64,000 bases of DNA from Nostoc sp. NIES-3756 (lineage in GTDB: Bacteria; Cyanobacteriota; Cyanobacteriia; Cyanobacteriales; Nostocaceae): assembly GCF_001548375.1 (NCBI RefSeq), contig NZ_AP017295.1, positions 5,904,001 to 5,968,000 on the forward strand, given 5' to 3'. Position numbers and translations under genes: made by a program. Positions within the stretch are counted from its first letter, which is position 1; each line of letters starts with the position of its first letter. This document shows, in pieces, positions 1 to 9,093 of this stretch. Under the pieces are notes generated by a model. That model searched no databases. It was not told where the DNA came from and was given only the letters and a program-made list of their open reading frames with translations.

Positions 1-2100
1 GTTAATATTTTGATAAGCACCTAACAATCCCCAAAGCTTATCGCCTTGAAAAATTGGGACAATTATGTATGCTCTTGCTTCCATCGCTTCAATCAGAGCA
101 ATATGATATTGAGAATAATCGCTACCATAAATATCTTTAATAACTAAAATTTTGCCGTTAACAAAATATCCTCCTTGAGTTCTTTGTAAATAATCATTTG
201 TAACCACAGGCTGAAGTTGTTTAACTGGTGTCCAACCCTCAGCTAAAGATTCAGCAACAAATTCGCCACTCCAGTCAGGTTGAAAACGATAAATAATTAC
301 TCGATCTACTTCTAAAAGTCGCCGGACTTCTTGGGTGCTAGTAGCAAAAATAGTATTTAAGTCGAGGGAATGGCGGATTTTCTCTACTGTAGAGGCTAAT
401 GCTTTTTCTCTTTGTGCAGCTTTAGCTAATTGTGCGGCTTGGACTTGCATCTGTTTTACAGTTTCTGCTTGCTGTAAGGCTACTCCTAGCTGCACCCCGA
501 CTTGAGCAAGTAAGTTAATTTCTTCATCTTGCCAATAACGGGGTTGAGAGTTTTGATAAGCTACTAGTAATCCCCACAACTTATCACCTTGAGAAATAGG
601 GACAAAAACCTCGTTACGTGCATATTTACCAGCTTGGGTTCTTTGCAGCAGTAGCCTTTCTGTTACAGGCTGTGGTTTAACTATTGGTGTCCAGCCATCA
701 ATAATGGAATCAGCAACAAATTCACCACTCCAGTCAGGATAGAAACGATAAATGGCTACTCTTTCTACTTCTAATAGCCCTAAGACTTCTTGAGTAGCTG
801 TTTTGAAGATAGTATCAATATCAAGAGAGTGACGAATTTTTTCTACGGTGTTAGCTAATGCTCTCTGTCTTTCCGCAGCTTTGGTAAGTTCTGCGGCTTG
901 GGTTTGTAGTTGTTGCAAATATTCTGCTTGCTGCAAGGCTACACCCAGTTGGGTGCTAATTTGAGTGAGTAAATATACCTCATCTTCTTGCCATTCACGC
1001 TTGCTGGTATTTTGATAAATTGCAAGTAAGCCCCACAGTTTTTGAGCGTGGTAAATAGCAATAATTACATAAGCTCTAGCTTGATAACTTTCTAATACCT
1101 TGATGTAGCAATCGCTAAAGCCTGCATCATAAATATCATTACAGACACGATAAATTTCACATTTGGTAAAAAGTCCACCTTCTGTTTGTTGTAGGTAAGT
1201 ATCTACTACAGGGATAGTAGCTAAATCCTTGGCGCTACATTCACTAACATTTTTTCTGATTTCTGCGTTTTTTACCTGTTCATCTATCAGAGAAACCCAA
1301 CCATCAGCTACTGATTCAAAGACAAATTCTCCACTCCAATCTGGATTAAAACGATAAATAGCCACGCGATCAGCATTCACTAGATTTCTAATCTCTGTGG
1401 TACTGGTGAGGAAAATACTTTCTAAATCAAGGGACTGGCGAATTTTTTCAATAGCGATCGCCATACTTCTTTGCCATTGTGCAGCTTTTTCTCTGGCTTT
1501 GGCTTGTGCTAACTGTGCTGATTGTGCTTTTACCTGTTCTAAATATTCTGCTTGTTGTAAAGCCACTCCTAAATGTTCAGCAATTAATTGGACAAACTCA
1601 ATTTCTGATGCGTCCCATTGTCTAGGTTTGCCACATTGATGAATACATAGTAATCCCCATAAATCTTTTCCCTTCATCAAGGGAGCGGTTATATTAGCAC
1701 GTACTTGAAACTTCTCTAATGTCTGAATTTGACAATCACTAATTCTGGGTTCGTAAATATCCGCCGTTGCTGTAATTTGTCCATACTGATAGGGTTGAGC
1801 AAACTCCTCACCAAAACAGCGATCGCCAAGTTTAGCTGTGAGGACAGAACTCCATTCACTACCTACATCCTCATAAATAAATTCGCCTTCCCATCCCAAC
1901 TCAGGATAAAAACGTAACACTCCTACCCGATCAGTCTGTAATAATTGACGTACTTCCGTAACAGTAATTTGCAATATCGCTTCTATATCCAATGACTGGC
2001 GAATCCGAGCAATTATCATAGACAAAGCCGTTTTCATGTCTAATTGATGTTCTCGCTCGGTAGCTTTTTGTAGGGGTTGTGTTTGATACAAGTTTTCCAT
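1..2100 (-). CDS. Multi-GAF sensor protein, cyanobacteriochrome-like (3' end outside window)
   Basis: My own translation from the ATG gives 700 open codons running off the window edge. It contains four tandem GAF domains (roughly residues 25-190, 215-390, 405-555 and 570-700) joined by helical linkers of the type LGVALQQAEYL. Each has a variant of the DRVxIYRFxPDWSGEFV motif typical of phytochrome/cyanobacteriochrome GAFs. GAF1 (ISDCQIQTLEKF) and GAF2 (FSDCYIKVLESY) have a Cys at the position that binds bilin in cyanobacteriochromes. GAF4 has Tyr-His there (YSQYHIALIEA), and GAF3 lacks the segment. An output module (histidine kinase or methyl-accepting domain) would be expected beyond the window but is not seen. 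A role as a light or ligand sensor is inference. Confidence 0.85.
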   Translation of the reverse strand, partial: MENLYQTQPLQKATEREHQLDMKTALSMIIARIRQSLDIEAILQITVTEVRQLLQTDRVGVLRFYPELGWEGEFIYEDVGSEWSSVLTAKLGDRCFGEEFAQPYQYGQITATADIYEPRISDCQIQTLEKFQVRANITAPLMKGKDLWGLLCIHQCGKPRQWDASEIEFVQLIAEHLGVALQQAEYLEQVKAQSAQLAQAKAREKAAQWQRSMAIAIEKIRQSLDLESIFLTSTTEIRNLVNADRVAIYRFNPDWSGEFVFESVADGWVSLIDEQVKNAEIRKNVSECSAKDLATIPVVDTYLQQTEGGLFTKCEIYRVCNDIYDAGFSDCYIKVLESYQARAYVIIAIYHAQKLWGLLAIYQNTSKREWQEDEVYLLTQISTQLGVALQQAEYLQQLQTQAAELTKAAERQRALANTVEKIRHSLDIDTIFKTATQEVLGLLEVERVAIYRFYPDWSGEFVADSIIDGWTPIVKPQPVTERLLLQRTQAGKYARNEVFVPISQGDKLWGLLVAYQNSQPRYWQDEEINLLAQVGVQLGVALQQAETVKQMQVQAAQLAKAAQREKALASTVEKIRHSLDLNTIFATSTQEVRRLLEVDRVIIYRFQPDWSGEFVAESLAEGWTPVKQLQPVVTNDYLQRTQGGYFVNGKILVIKDIYGSDYSQYHIALIEAMEARAYIIVPIFQGDKLWGLLGAYQNIN

Positions 2101-2250
2101 TCCCGTTGGGACTTAAAATATCAAAAAGTCTTCTATACTTAGTGTTCCCAAGGGTTTGACAAATGTAACACTTATTAGCAATTATAAATTTTAAGTGAAT
2201 AATAAATACTGCTATTAAATCAATTACAGAATTATTATGAAGAAGCTATA

Positions 2251-2286
2251 AAAAATTTAGGGATACGATTAGCTCGCATCCCTAAA
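2251..2286 (-). terminator. Rho-independent terminator of the petN transcript
   Basis: A 9-bp stem (TTTAGGGAT / ATCCCTAAA, loop about 13 nt) is followed on the minus strand by five T residues. It lies about 100 bases downstream of the small gene after petN, so it plausibly ends that transcript. Confidence 0.6.
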
Positions 2287-2382
2287 AAAAGCATTTATTT
2301 GTTAATACTCAGTTGCTTTAGATTAAATGGAAACAGTTTATACAACAATGTATAAACAATTGCTAAAAACAACTGAAACGTG

Positions 2383-2544
2383 TTAGCGCCGTTTGGGTGT
2401 GCTACGTCGGAGTTCGCGCTTTTCTTTTTCTCGAAGACGGCGATCGCGCCAGTCTGCTAGCGTTAGATAACCAACGCCGCCTGTAACAGCCACCAATAGC
2501 ACTAAGGCTAATAAACCCAATATACTCAGGAATGGACTTTCCAC
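2383..2544 (-). CDS. Small single-span membrane protein downstream of petN
   Basis: A 53-residue product with a GTG start preceded by AGAGGA. Residues about 4-25 are one hydrophobic segment (ILGLLALVLLVAVTGGVGYL), followed by a very basic, charged tail (DWRDRRLREKEKRELRR). It begins 7 bases after the petN stop, so the two are almost certainly co-transcribed. I recognise no named family. Topology by the positive-inside rule would put the tail in the cytoplasm or stroma side. A link to cytochrome b6f is inferred only from position. Confidence 0.65.
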   Translation of the reverse strand: MESPFLSILGLLALVLLVAVTGGVGYLTLADWRDRRLREKEKRELRRSTPKRR

Positions 2545-2551
2545 GATTCCT

Positions 2552-2641
2552 CTACAGTCCGTTACGTCCCCAAACTACCATCGCAATCGACCAAGTAAAC
2601 ACAACTAACAGTGATACCCATCCCAGTGTCAAAATCGCCAT
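2552..2641 (-). CDS. petN: Cytochrome b6-f complex subunit PetN
   Basis: A 29-residue protein that is essentially one transmembrane helix, starting [15 protein letters not shown] and ending VVWGRNGL, which is the near-invariant PetN sequence. PetN is a small structural subunit (subunit VIII) of the thylakoid cytochrome b6f complex, carrying electrons between photosystem II and I. Full length for the family. Followed closely by a small basic membrane-protein gene and a terminator. Confidence 0.95.
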   Translation of the reverse strand: MAILTLGWVSLLVVFTWSIAMVVWGRNGL

Positions 2642-2885
2642 AGTCTCTCTTTGAAATTTATTTACAAAATGTCTCTAATATTTATCATACTGGTGACTGG
2701 GTACCGGGGGTTGGGTATTGGGCAATTCTTAAGAAAGAAAAGTGGGGAGATGAAGGGGATGAGGGAGACAAGGGAGAAATTTTTACTCATGACTTAGCAC
2801 GCCGCTCATCGCGCCGCTACCGCTAACATAACTCACCACTCATAACTCAACACTCTCTTTAATTGCTGCGAACGTAATATTTTCC

Positions 2886-3347
2886 ATGAATAGAATTTCT
2901 GATCCGCAATTGATGGCTGAACGGCTTGAATCTTTCAAGGCTGGTGTTATAGGCGGTTTTTCTCTGGGTTTTGCTTTCGTAATTACCAGTTTACTTAATA
3001 CTCTTGTGTTGGCGAAGTACTTTCCTACACTTGTCAGCCTGCATATAGATATTAACTGGGTTTGGTTGTGTAGTGGGGCAATCGCTGGCTTCTCTGGTTT
3101 ACTTTTTGGTGTGACTTACCGCTACATCATCCGCACAGACAAAAATCCACAGTTGAAGACTGGTGCTGTGATGGCTTTTGGTTTGGTGCGGGGGTTAACT
3201 CAAGTAGAAGTGGGTTGGAATAGTAGCAGCACCGTTTTACCTTTAATTGTGCTAGCTAGTGAAAGTATATTGTGGTTTGCGCTAGCGGCGATCGCAGTTG
3301 ATTTTGCTATTCAATTCGGCTGGGTGAAATCTTTCTCGTCAAGCTAA
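2886..3347 (+). CDS. Conserved cyanobacterial integral membrane protein
   Basis: 153 residues with four likely membrane spans: about 20-45 (AGVIGGFSLGFAFVITSLL), 58-80 (WVWLCSGAIAGFSGLLFGV), a weaker one about 93-110, and 118-145 (VLPLIVLASESILWFALAA). The N-terminus is charged and should be cytoplasmic. No catalytic motif is visible. I recognise it only as the type of unannotated membrane protein common in Nostocales; function unknown. The gene stands alone between petN (opposite strand) and the exonuclease gene. Confidence 0.75.
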   Translation: MNRISDPQLMAERLESFKAGVIGGFSLGFAFVITSLLNTLVLAKYFPTLVSLHIDINWVWLCSGAIAGFSGLLFGVTYRYIIRTDKNPQLKTGAVMAFGLVRGLTQVEVGWNSSSTVLPLIVLASESILWFALAAIAVDFAIQFGWVKSFSSS

Positions 3348-3406
3348 ACTTACACATTCTGAATTATTATATACTACATTGTAGCATATAAATTTTGATA
3401 AAGAAT

Positions 3407-3973
3407 ATGGAACTTGAACAAACATCATATTATTTAATTGTTGATTTAGAAGCAACTTGCTCGGATGATGGTAGCATTCCTCGGCACGAAATGGAAATTA
3501 TAGAAATTGGTGCGGTAATGCTCAATAGAAAAACATGGGCAATTGATTCAGAATTTCAGCAATTTATTCAACCAATCAGAAATCCACAACTTACGAAATT
3601 TTGTACACAATTAACTAGCATTCGCCAAGAGGATGTTAACCAAGCACCAATATTTATAGAAGCAATTTCCCGTTTTAAAGAGTGGATAAATTCATCATTT
3701 AATCATCACATATTTTGCTCTTGGGGAGATTATGATAAAAATCAATTTATCCAAGATTGTAAGTTTCATAATATACCATATCCTTTTGGAACAGAACATA
3801 TAAATATTAAGAAAGAATTTTCAGAATATCTTGGTGTATCTAAAAGATTTGGAATGGCACAAGCACTTCAGTATCTGGGAATGGAACTTATAGGTACACA
3901 CCATCGTGGCATAGATGATGCTCGGAATATTGCAGCTATCTATAAGTATATGAAAACCAAAAAACTAAGCTGA
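3407..3973 (+). CDS. DEDDh-family 3'-5' exonuclease
   Basis: The product carries the three exonuclease motifs: ExoI with two acidic residues in IVDLEATC near the N-terminus, ExoII around SWGDYDKNQF, and ExoIII HHRGIDDARNIA with the His and Asp of the DEDDh class. Spacing and length (188 residues) match the ERI-1/KapD-like single-domain exonucleases that trim RNA or DNA 3' ends. I chose the ATG giving MELEQT; a TTG 12 bases upstream is in frame but has no better ribosome site. The substrate is not predictable from sequence. Base composition is AT-richer than its neighbours. Confidence 0.85.
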   Translation: MELEQTSYYLIVDLEATCSDDGSIPRHEMEIIEIGAVMLNRKTWAIDSEFQQFIQPIRNPQLTKFCTQLTSIRQEDVNQAPIFIEAISRFKEWINSSFNHHIFCSWGDYDKNQFIQDCKFHNIPYPFGTEHINIKKEFSEYLGVSKRFGMAQALQYLGMELIGTHHRGIDDARNIAAIYKYMKTKKLS

Positions 3974-4030
3974 AGCATATACAATGCTAACAAGCCACAC
4001 TGCTTATATAAGTACAAGAATAACTTAATT

Positions 4031-5434
4031 ATGGAATTAAAATATCAGATGCAACTACCTAACTTGCTTAACAAACCCGCTTTTCTTCAAAGAGTCCAAT
4101 GGGTGCTTAATCCTATAGGATATATGGAGAATGCAGTACAGCAATATCCAGATATTTTTACTGCTCAGATTATTGGTTTTGGTAATCAGCTTGTCTTTGT
4201 CAACCATCCTCAAGCAATACAAGAAATTTTGACCAATGATCGTAAGAAATTTGCTGCCCTTGGTGAATACAACGAACTTCTTCAGCCTCTAGTGGGAAAC
4301 TATTCACTCTTTATGCTTGATGGCGATCGCCACAGAAAACGGCGACAATTAGTTATGCCATCTTTTCACGGCGATCGGATGCGGAGTTATGGAGATTTAA
4401 TTCGGGATATTACAAAAAAAGTTTGGCATCAGTTACCGAAAAATCAAGTATTTACTGCACGTAACGTCACACAAGATATTTCCTTACAAGTTATTTTACA
4501 GACTGTCTTTGGTGTACATGAAGGGGAAAAAAGCCAGAGACTGAAAAAAAGACTAGCTTTAATGGCAGATATGTTTCGTTCGCCTTATAGTTCTAGCTTT
4601 CTCTTTTTCCCTTTCCTTCAAAAAGATTTAGGTGCTTGGAGTCCTTGGGGTAAGTTTATCCGTGATCGCCAGCAACTTGATGAATTAATCTATGCCGAAA
4701 TTGCCGAACGTCGAGCCGAAAATAACCCAAATCGGATTGATATTCTCTCATTACTCATGTCATCCAAGGATGAAGCTGGTAATTCCATGACAGATCAAGA
4801 GTTACGAGATGAGTTAATGACACTTTTATTGGCTGGATATGAAACCACAGCAACAGCGATGGCTTGGGGACTATATCTGACTCACCAACATCCACAAGTT
4901 CTAGAAAAACTACTTGCAGAATTAGATACTCTTGGTGATACACCAGACCCAATGAGTATTTTCCGCTTACCTTATCTTACGGCTGTGTGTAATGAAACTT
5001 TGAGGTTCCGTCCTGTTACCATGTTAACTCTTCCTCGCGCAGTTCAAGAACCTGTAGAACTGCTGGGACATAGCTTAGAATCAGGAACAATCCTGTGCGG
5101 TTCTATGTATCTAGTCCACCAGCGAGAAGATATATATCCCCAAGCCAAGCAATTTAAACCAGAACGTTTTTTAGAACGTCAATACTCTCCTTATGAATTT
5201 ATGCCCTTTGGTGGCGGTGTTCGACGCTGTTTAGGGGAAGCTTTAGCTGTGTTTGAGATGAAGCTAGTATTAGCGACTATCTTGACAAACTACGAGCTGG
5301 CATTAGCCGATAAAAAACCAGAAGTAGCTCGTCGTCGGGGAGTCACCCTAGCACCAGCCCGTGGTGTAAGAATGATGATTACAGGGAAGCGCACACCCAA
5401 AGAATCTCGCATCATGGCGACTGTGCAGAACTAA
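4031..5434 (+). CDS. Cytochrome P450, CYP110-like
   Basis: 467 residues, normal P450 length. Motifs: I-helix AGYETT (about 268-273) for oxygen activation, ExxR in ETLR (322-325), and the heme loop FGGGVRRCLG with the axial Cys at about 400. No N-terminal membrane anchor, so soluble. The overall sequence resembles the CYP110 family of Nostocales, whose members hydroxylate fatty acids, alkanes or terpenes. The substrate is not shown here: no terpene cyclase or ferredoxin gene is adjacent. Transcribed alone after the exonuclease gene. Confidence 0.93.
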   Translation: MELKYQMQLPNLLNKPAFLQRVQWVLNPIGYMENAVQQYPDIFTAQIIGFGNQLVFVNHPQAIQEILTNDRKKFAALGEYNELLQPLVGNYSLFMLDGDRHRKRRQLVMPSFHGDRMRSYGDLIRDITKKVWHQLPKNQVFTARNVTQDISLQVILQTVFGVHEGEKSQRLKKRLALMADMFRSPYSSSFLFFPFLQKDLGAWSPWGKFIRDRQQLDELIYAEIAERRAENNPNRIDILSLLMSSKDEAGNSMTDQELRDELMTLLLAGYETTATAMAWGLYLTHQHPQVLEKLLAELDTLGDTPDPMSIFRLPYLTAVCNETLRFRPVTMLTLPRAVQEPVELLGHSLESGTILCGSMYLVHQREDIYPQAKQFKPERFLERQYSPYEFMPFGGGVRRCLGEALAVFEMKLVLATILTNYELALADKKPEVARRRGVTLAPARGVRMMITGKRTPKESRIMATVQN

Positions 5435-5620
5435 AGTAGGGGACAGGTGATAAGTGACAGGGAATAGGCTCGTTAATTTCTAATTTCAGTTTTGTGATTA
5501 GTTTTTTGTCCTAATCTATCTATCAACTGTCATACAACAACATAATGATAGGATTTGGATTGTATTAATCAAGCCCAAGTCCTTTTTTTGTTTTCATTAC
5601 TATATTTCTACTAATTACTT

Positions 5621-5959
5621 ATGACACTGGCGTTAGGCATGGTTGAAGTTTACGGCGTTCCCACAGCAATAGAAGTAGGGGATGCGATGTGTAAAGCTGC
5701 CCGTGTCACTTTGGTAGGCTATGAAAATACAGATTTAGGGCGCATTACCGTATTAATTCGCGGCAAAGTAGGCGAGGTTAATGTAGCCGTCACATCTGGA
5801 TTAGAATCTGTGCAGCGAGTCAATGGCGGTGAGTTACTTTCTCATCACATCATTCCCCGCCCCCACGAAAATTTAGAATATGCTTTACCAATTCATCACA
5901 GTGCTAATGTGAATAACTTTAATGCTGATATTCGCTTTCCTCCGCCTTTGTCAGCTTGA
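5621..5959 (+). CDS. CcmK-type BMC-H carboxysome shell protein, outside a ccm operon
   Basis: 112 residues with a single bacterial microcompartment domain: start ALGMVEVYGVPTAIEVGDAM, then AARVTLVGYE and a C-terminal IIPRPHENLEYALPI, all diagnostic of CcmK. The pore-loop region reads ENTDLGR rather than the EKIGSGR of CcmK1/2. About 18 residues extend beyond the core domain. CcmK hexamers tile carboxysome facets and their pores gate bicarbonate and metabolites. No ccmL/M/N or rbc genes are near, so this is one of the satellite paralogues (CcmK3-6 class); which one I cannot tell. Confidence 0.88.
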   Translation: MTLALGMVEVYGVPTAIEVGDAMCKAARVTLVGYENTDLGRITVLIRGKVGEVNVAVTSGLESVQRVNGGELLSHHIIPRPHENLEYALPIHHSANVNNFNADIRFPPPLSA

Positions 5960-6026
5960 GTGCTGAATGGAAAAATGAGGGAGTAACCCACCCCTAACAC
6001 CTCCCAAGAGGGGAACTATGGACTGT

Positions 6027-6054
6027 TGACTAATGACTAATGACTAATGACTAA
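6027..6054 (+). repeat. Short tandem repeat, four copies of TGACTAA
   Basis: Four perfect head-to-tail copies of a heptamer of the type described in heterocystous cyanobacteria. The first ATG of the downstream aminotransferase frame lies inside the third and fourth units. Variants recur at about 35375-35405, 26955-26972 and 44140-44162. Confidence 0.85.
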
Positions 6055-7210
6055 TTCACGAATGCAAGCGGTACAGTCGCCGATTATTCCTGTTGTGGGG
6101 GAATTGATTAGAAATTCGCCTGGAACTATTTCTTTGGGACAGGGTGTGGTTTCTTATAGTCCACCACCAGAAGCTGTCGAGCTTTTACCTCAATTTCTGA
6201 GTGATCCTGCAAATAATTTATATAAGGCTGTTGAAGGTATTCCTCCTCTTTTAAATGCTTTGACGGAAAAATTGTCAAGATTTAATGGGATTGATATTAA
6301 CAACAACAACTGCATTGTCGTGACGGCGGGAAGTAATATGGCGTTCGTGAACGCTATTTTGGCAATTACTTCTCCTGGGGATGAAATTATCTTGAATACC
6401 CCTTACTACTTCAATCATGAAATGGCGATCGCAATGGCTGGTTGTCGTGCTGTGTTGGTAGAGACGGACGAAAATTATCAATTACGTCCAGAGGCGATTT
6501 CTCAAGCTATTACATCCAGAACACGCGCTGTAGTCACAATTTCCCCAAATAATCCTACAGGGGTTGTTTATTCTGAAGATTTATTACGCCATGTAAACCA
6601 AGTTTGCGCGGATTATGGCATCTATCACATTAGCGACGAAGCCTACGAATACTTTACTTACGATGGTGTAAAACACGTTTCTCCAGCATCTTTTGCTGGT
6701 AATAGCGAATACACGATTTCCCTCTACAGTCTTTCCAAAGCCTACGGTTTTGCGAGTTGGCGGATTGGTTATATGGTGATCCCCAAACATCTGCTTGTGG
6801 CAATTAAAAAAGTCCAAGATACAATTTTGATTTGTCCACCCGTAGTTTCTCAGTATGCGGCTTTGGGTGCATTGCAAGCAAAGCCAGAGTATTTACAAGA
6901 AAAGATTGATGCAATCGCTCAAGTCCGGCAAATAGTAATTGACTACCTCAATCAACTCCAAGGTTTATGTACTATTACACCAGCCAATGGCGCTTTTTAC
7001 TTCTTCTTAAAAGTGCATACAAATATGGATGCTTTTGAATTAGTTAAACACCTAATTCAAGATTACAAAGTGGCAGTTATTCCCGGTACAACTTTTGGGA
7101 TAGAGAATGGTTGTTATCTGCGAGTTGCCTATGGTGCGTTGCAAAAAGATACGGTAACAGAAGGTATTGACAGGTTGGTACGGGGATTGAAAACAATTGT
7201 TGGTACTTAA
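6047..7210 (+). CDS. PLP-dependent aminotransferase, class I/II fold
   Basis: 387 residues of fold-type I aminotransferase. Visible motifs: SPNNPTG (substrate/PLP pocket), the PLP-contact Asp and Tyr in SDEAYEYF, the Schiff-base lysine in SLSKAYGFASWRIGY, and a late RVAYG arginine for the substrate carboxylate. Family members convert aspartate, aromatic or other amino acids with 2-oxoglutarate; the exact substrate is not evident. The first ATG lies inside a tandem heptamer repeat; an in-frame ATG 15 bases later (MQAVQSP) may be the real start. Followed 41 bases on by the YjbQ gene, probably one transcript. Confidence 0.9.
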   Translation: MTNSRMQAVQSPIIPVVGELIRNSPGTISLGQGVVSYSPPPEAVELLPQFLSDPANNLYKAVEGIPPLLNALTEKLSRFNGIDINNNNCIVVTAGSNMAFVNAILAITSPGDEIILNTPYYFNHEMAIAMAGCRAVLVETDENYQLRPEAISQAITSRTRAVVTISPNNPTGVVYSEDLLRHVNQVCADYGIYHISDEAYEYFTYDGVKHVSPASFAGNSEYTISLYSLSKAYGFASWRIGYMVIPKHLLVAIKKVQDTILICPPVVSQYAALGALQAKPEYLQEKIDAIAQVRQIVIDYLNQLQGLCTITPANGAFYFFLKVHTNMDAFELVKHLIQDYKVAVIPGTTFGIENGCYLRVAYGALQKDTVTEGIDRLVRGLKTIVGT

Positions 7211-7251
7211 GAATGAGAGAATAATTTAAGTATGTAAAGCTGAAAATCTCT

Positions 7252-7689
7252 ATGCCTATTATTCATAAAATTCTCGAAATCGAAACAGAATCAGGGATTA
7301 ACATTTATAACATCACACCACAAATAAAAGATTTTTTAGCTGCTACGCAAATTAAAAATGGTCAGGTTTTAGTCTTTTCCCGGCACACAACAACTGCCTT
7401 AGCAATTAACGAAGATGAAGTGAGATTATTAGAAGATATTAAAGTATTCTTATGCAAAATAGCACCAGAATCAGACCGCTATTTGCACAATGATTTACAT
7501 TTAAGAGTCGTACCAGAAGATGAGCCAATGAATGCTCATTCTCACTTAATGGCAATGATGTTAACTACTAGCGAAATTATTCCTGTTGTAGAAGGGCAAT
7601 TAGCTTTAGGAACTTGGCAATCTATATTGTTCTTTGACTTAGATGGGCCACGTAAAAGAACTGTATTTGTACAAGTGACTGGGGAATAA
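7252..7689 (+). CDS. YjbQ-family protein (UPF0047)
   Basis: 145 residues, the normal size for this single-domain family. Signature segments are FSRHTTTALAINEDE, HNDLHLRVVP, NAHSHLMAMML and LGTWQSILFFDLDGPRKR; the conserved His and Asp residues line a putative metal site. The family was named secondary thiamine-phosphate synthase for an activity seen with YjbQ of E. coli, but the physiological role is unsettled. Sits directly behind the aminotransferase gene on the same strand. Confidence 0.9.
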   Translation: MPIIHKILEIETESGINIYNITPQIKDFLAATQIKNGQVLVFSRHTTTALAINEDEVRLLEDIKVFLCKIAPESDRYLHNDLHLRVVPEDEPMNAHSHLMAMMLTTSEIIPVVEGQLALGTWQSILFFDLDGPRKRTVFVQVTGE

Positions 7690-7871
7690 CTTTGAGGCTG
7701 TTACAATAGTACATAGGAACTATTTGACCTTGGTTTATATTCTTTAGAAGCAAAACTTAACACAGATGCGAGTGAACACTATTTTCCACAGGTATCCGCC
7801 CTTTGGTAGACTTAAAAACTGAAATGGCTAGAAAAAATGACGCAAAGTCAAGCAGTTGAGAGGGCGAGTCT

Positions 7872-8909
7872 GTGGAAAATACACTTGGATTAGAGATTAT
7901 TGAGGTAGTTGAGCAAGCCGCGATCGCATCTGCGAAGTGGATGGGTAAAGGCGAAAAGAATACTGCTGACCAAGTAGCAGTAGAAGCAATGCGCGAACGC
8001 ATGAACAAAATTTACATGCGCGGTCGCATTGTTATCGGTGAAGGGGAACGCGACGACGCGCCCATGCTGTACATCGGTGAAGAAGTCGGTATCTGTACCC
8101 AACCAAATGCTACAGAATTATGTAACCCCGATGAATTAGTCGAAATTGACATCGCTGTTGACCCCTGCGAAGGTACAAACCTTGTAGCTTACGGTCAACC
8201 CGGTTCAATGGCTGTTCTGGCTATTTCCGAAAAAGGTGGTTTATTTGCTGCACCCGACTTCTACATGAAGAAATTAGCAGCACCACCAGCAGCTAAAGGC
8301 AAAGTAGACATTAACAAATCAGCAACGGAAAACCTCAAGATTCTTTCCGAGTGTTTAGACCGTGCGATTGACGAACTTGTAGTAGTAGTCATGAAGCGCG
8401 ATCGCCATAACGATTTAATCAAAGAAATCCGTGATGCGGGTGCAAGAGTACAGCTGATTTCCGACGGTGACGTAGGCGCAGCAATATCTTGTGGTTTTGC
8501 TGGTACTAATGTTCATGCGCTCATGGGTATTGGTGCAGCACCCGAAGGTGTAATTTCCGCAGCCGCCATGCGTGCTTTAGGCGGACACTTCCAAGGTCAA
8601 TTGATCTACGATCCAGAAATAGTCAAGACAGGCTTAATTGGGGAAAGCAAACAAGCCAACCTTGACCGCTTGAAGTCTATGGGAATCAATGACCCCGATA
8701 AGGTTTACGACGCTCATGAACTCGCATCAGGAGAAACAGTTCTCTTCGCAGCTTGCGGTATTACCTCTGGTAATCTCATGCAAGGTGTACGCTTCTTCCA
8801 CGGCGGTGCTAGGACTCAAAGCTTGGTTATTTCCAGCCAGTCTAAAACTGCTCGCTTTGTGGACACAATTCACATGGCTGGACAGCCCAAGACTGTGCAA
8901 CTGCACTAA
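7872..8909 (+). CDS. glpX: Class II fructose-1,6-bisphosphatase / sedoheptulose-1,7-bisphosphatase
   Basis: 345 residues of the GlpX family. The metal-binding segment [12 protein letters not shown] lies near residues 54-65, with DPCEGT and the [11 protein letters not shown] region downstream. In cyanobacteria this dual-specificity enzyme dephosphorylates fructose-1,6- and sedoheptulose-1,7-bisphosphate in the Calvin cycle. GTG start giving [11 protein letters not shown], preceded by a GAGAGGG ribosome site. The following gene on the same strand is hemA, a neighbour pair I know from Anabaena; the gap of about 185 bases holds a repeat. Confidence 0.95.
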   Translation: MENTLGLEIIEVVEQAAIASAKWMGKGEKNTADQVAVEAMRERMNKIYMRGRIVIGEGERDDAPMLYIGEEVGICTQPNATELCNPDELVEIDIAVDPCEGTNLVAYGQPGSMAVLAISEKGGLFAAPDFYMKKLAAPPAAKGKVDINKSATENLKILSECLDRAIDELVVVVMKRDRHNDLIKEIRDAGARVQLISDGDVGAAISCGFAGTNVHALMGIGAAPEGVISAAAMRALGGHFQGQLIYDPEIVKTGLIGESKQANLDRLKSMGINDPDKVYDAHELASGETVLFAACGITSGNLMQGVRFFHGGARTQSLVISSQSKTARFVDTIHMAGQPKTVQLH

Positions 8910-8932
8910 GAGTTAGGGGGTAGGGAGCAGGG

Positions 8933-8977
8933 GAGCAGAGGAGCAGAGGAGCAGAGGAGCAGAGGAGCAGAGGAGCA
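8933..8977 (+). repeat. 8-bp tandem repeat in the glpX-hemA gap
   Basis: Five perfect copies of GAGCAGAG plus a partial sixth, followed by a pyrimidine-rich stretch with CCCCCACTCCCTCATCT-like units. Similar purine-rich/pyrimidine-rich pairs occur at about 2740, 21325-21435, 29135-29190 and inside rsgA. Confidence 0.8.
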
Positions 8978-9093
8978 AACAAAATCCTCCCTTCCTCGTC
9001 TCCCCCCACTCCCTCATCTTCCCCCACTCCCTCATCTCCCCCCACTCCTCACACTCCCCATTAAATAACCCATTACTAAACTACCGATAAGAA

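Noticed and set aside
1397..1917. Two plus-strand frames across the multi-GAF region
   Set aside because: Antisense shadows of the GAF gene; no ribosome site or family.
8842..9045. Minus-strand frame over the glpX end and repeat
   Set aside because: Low-complexity translation of repeats (GGDEGVGEDEG).
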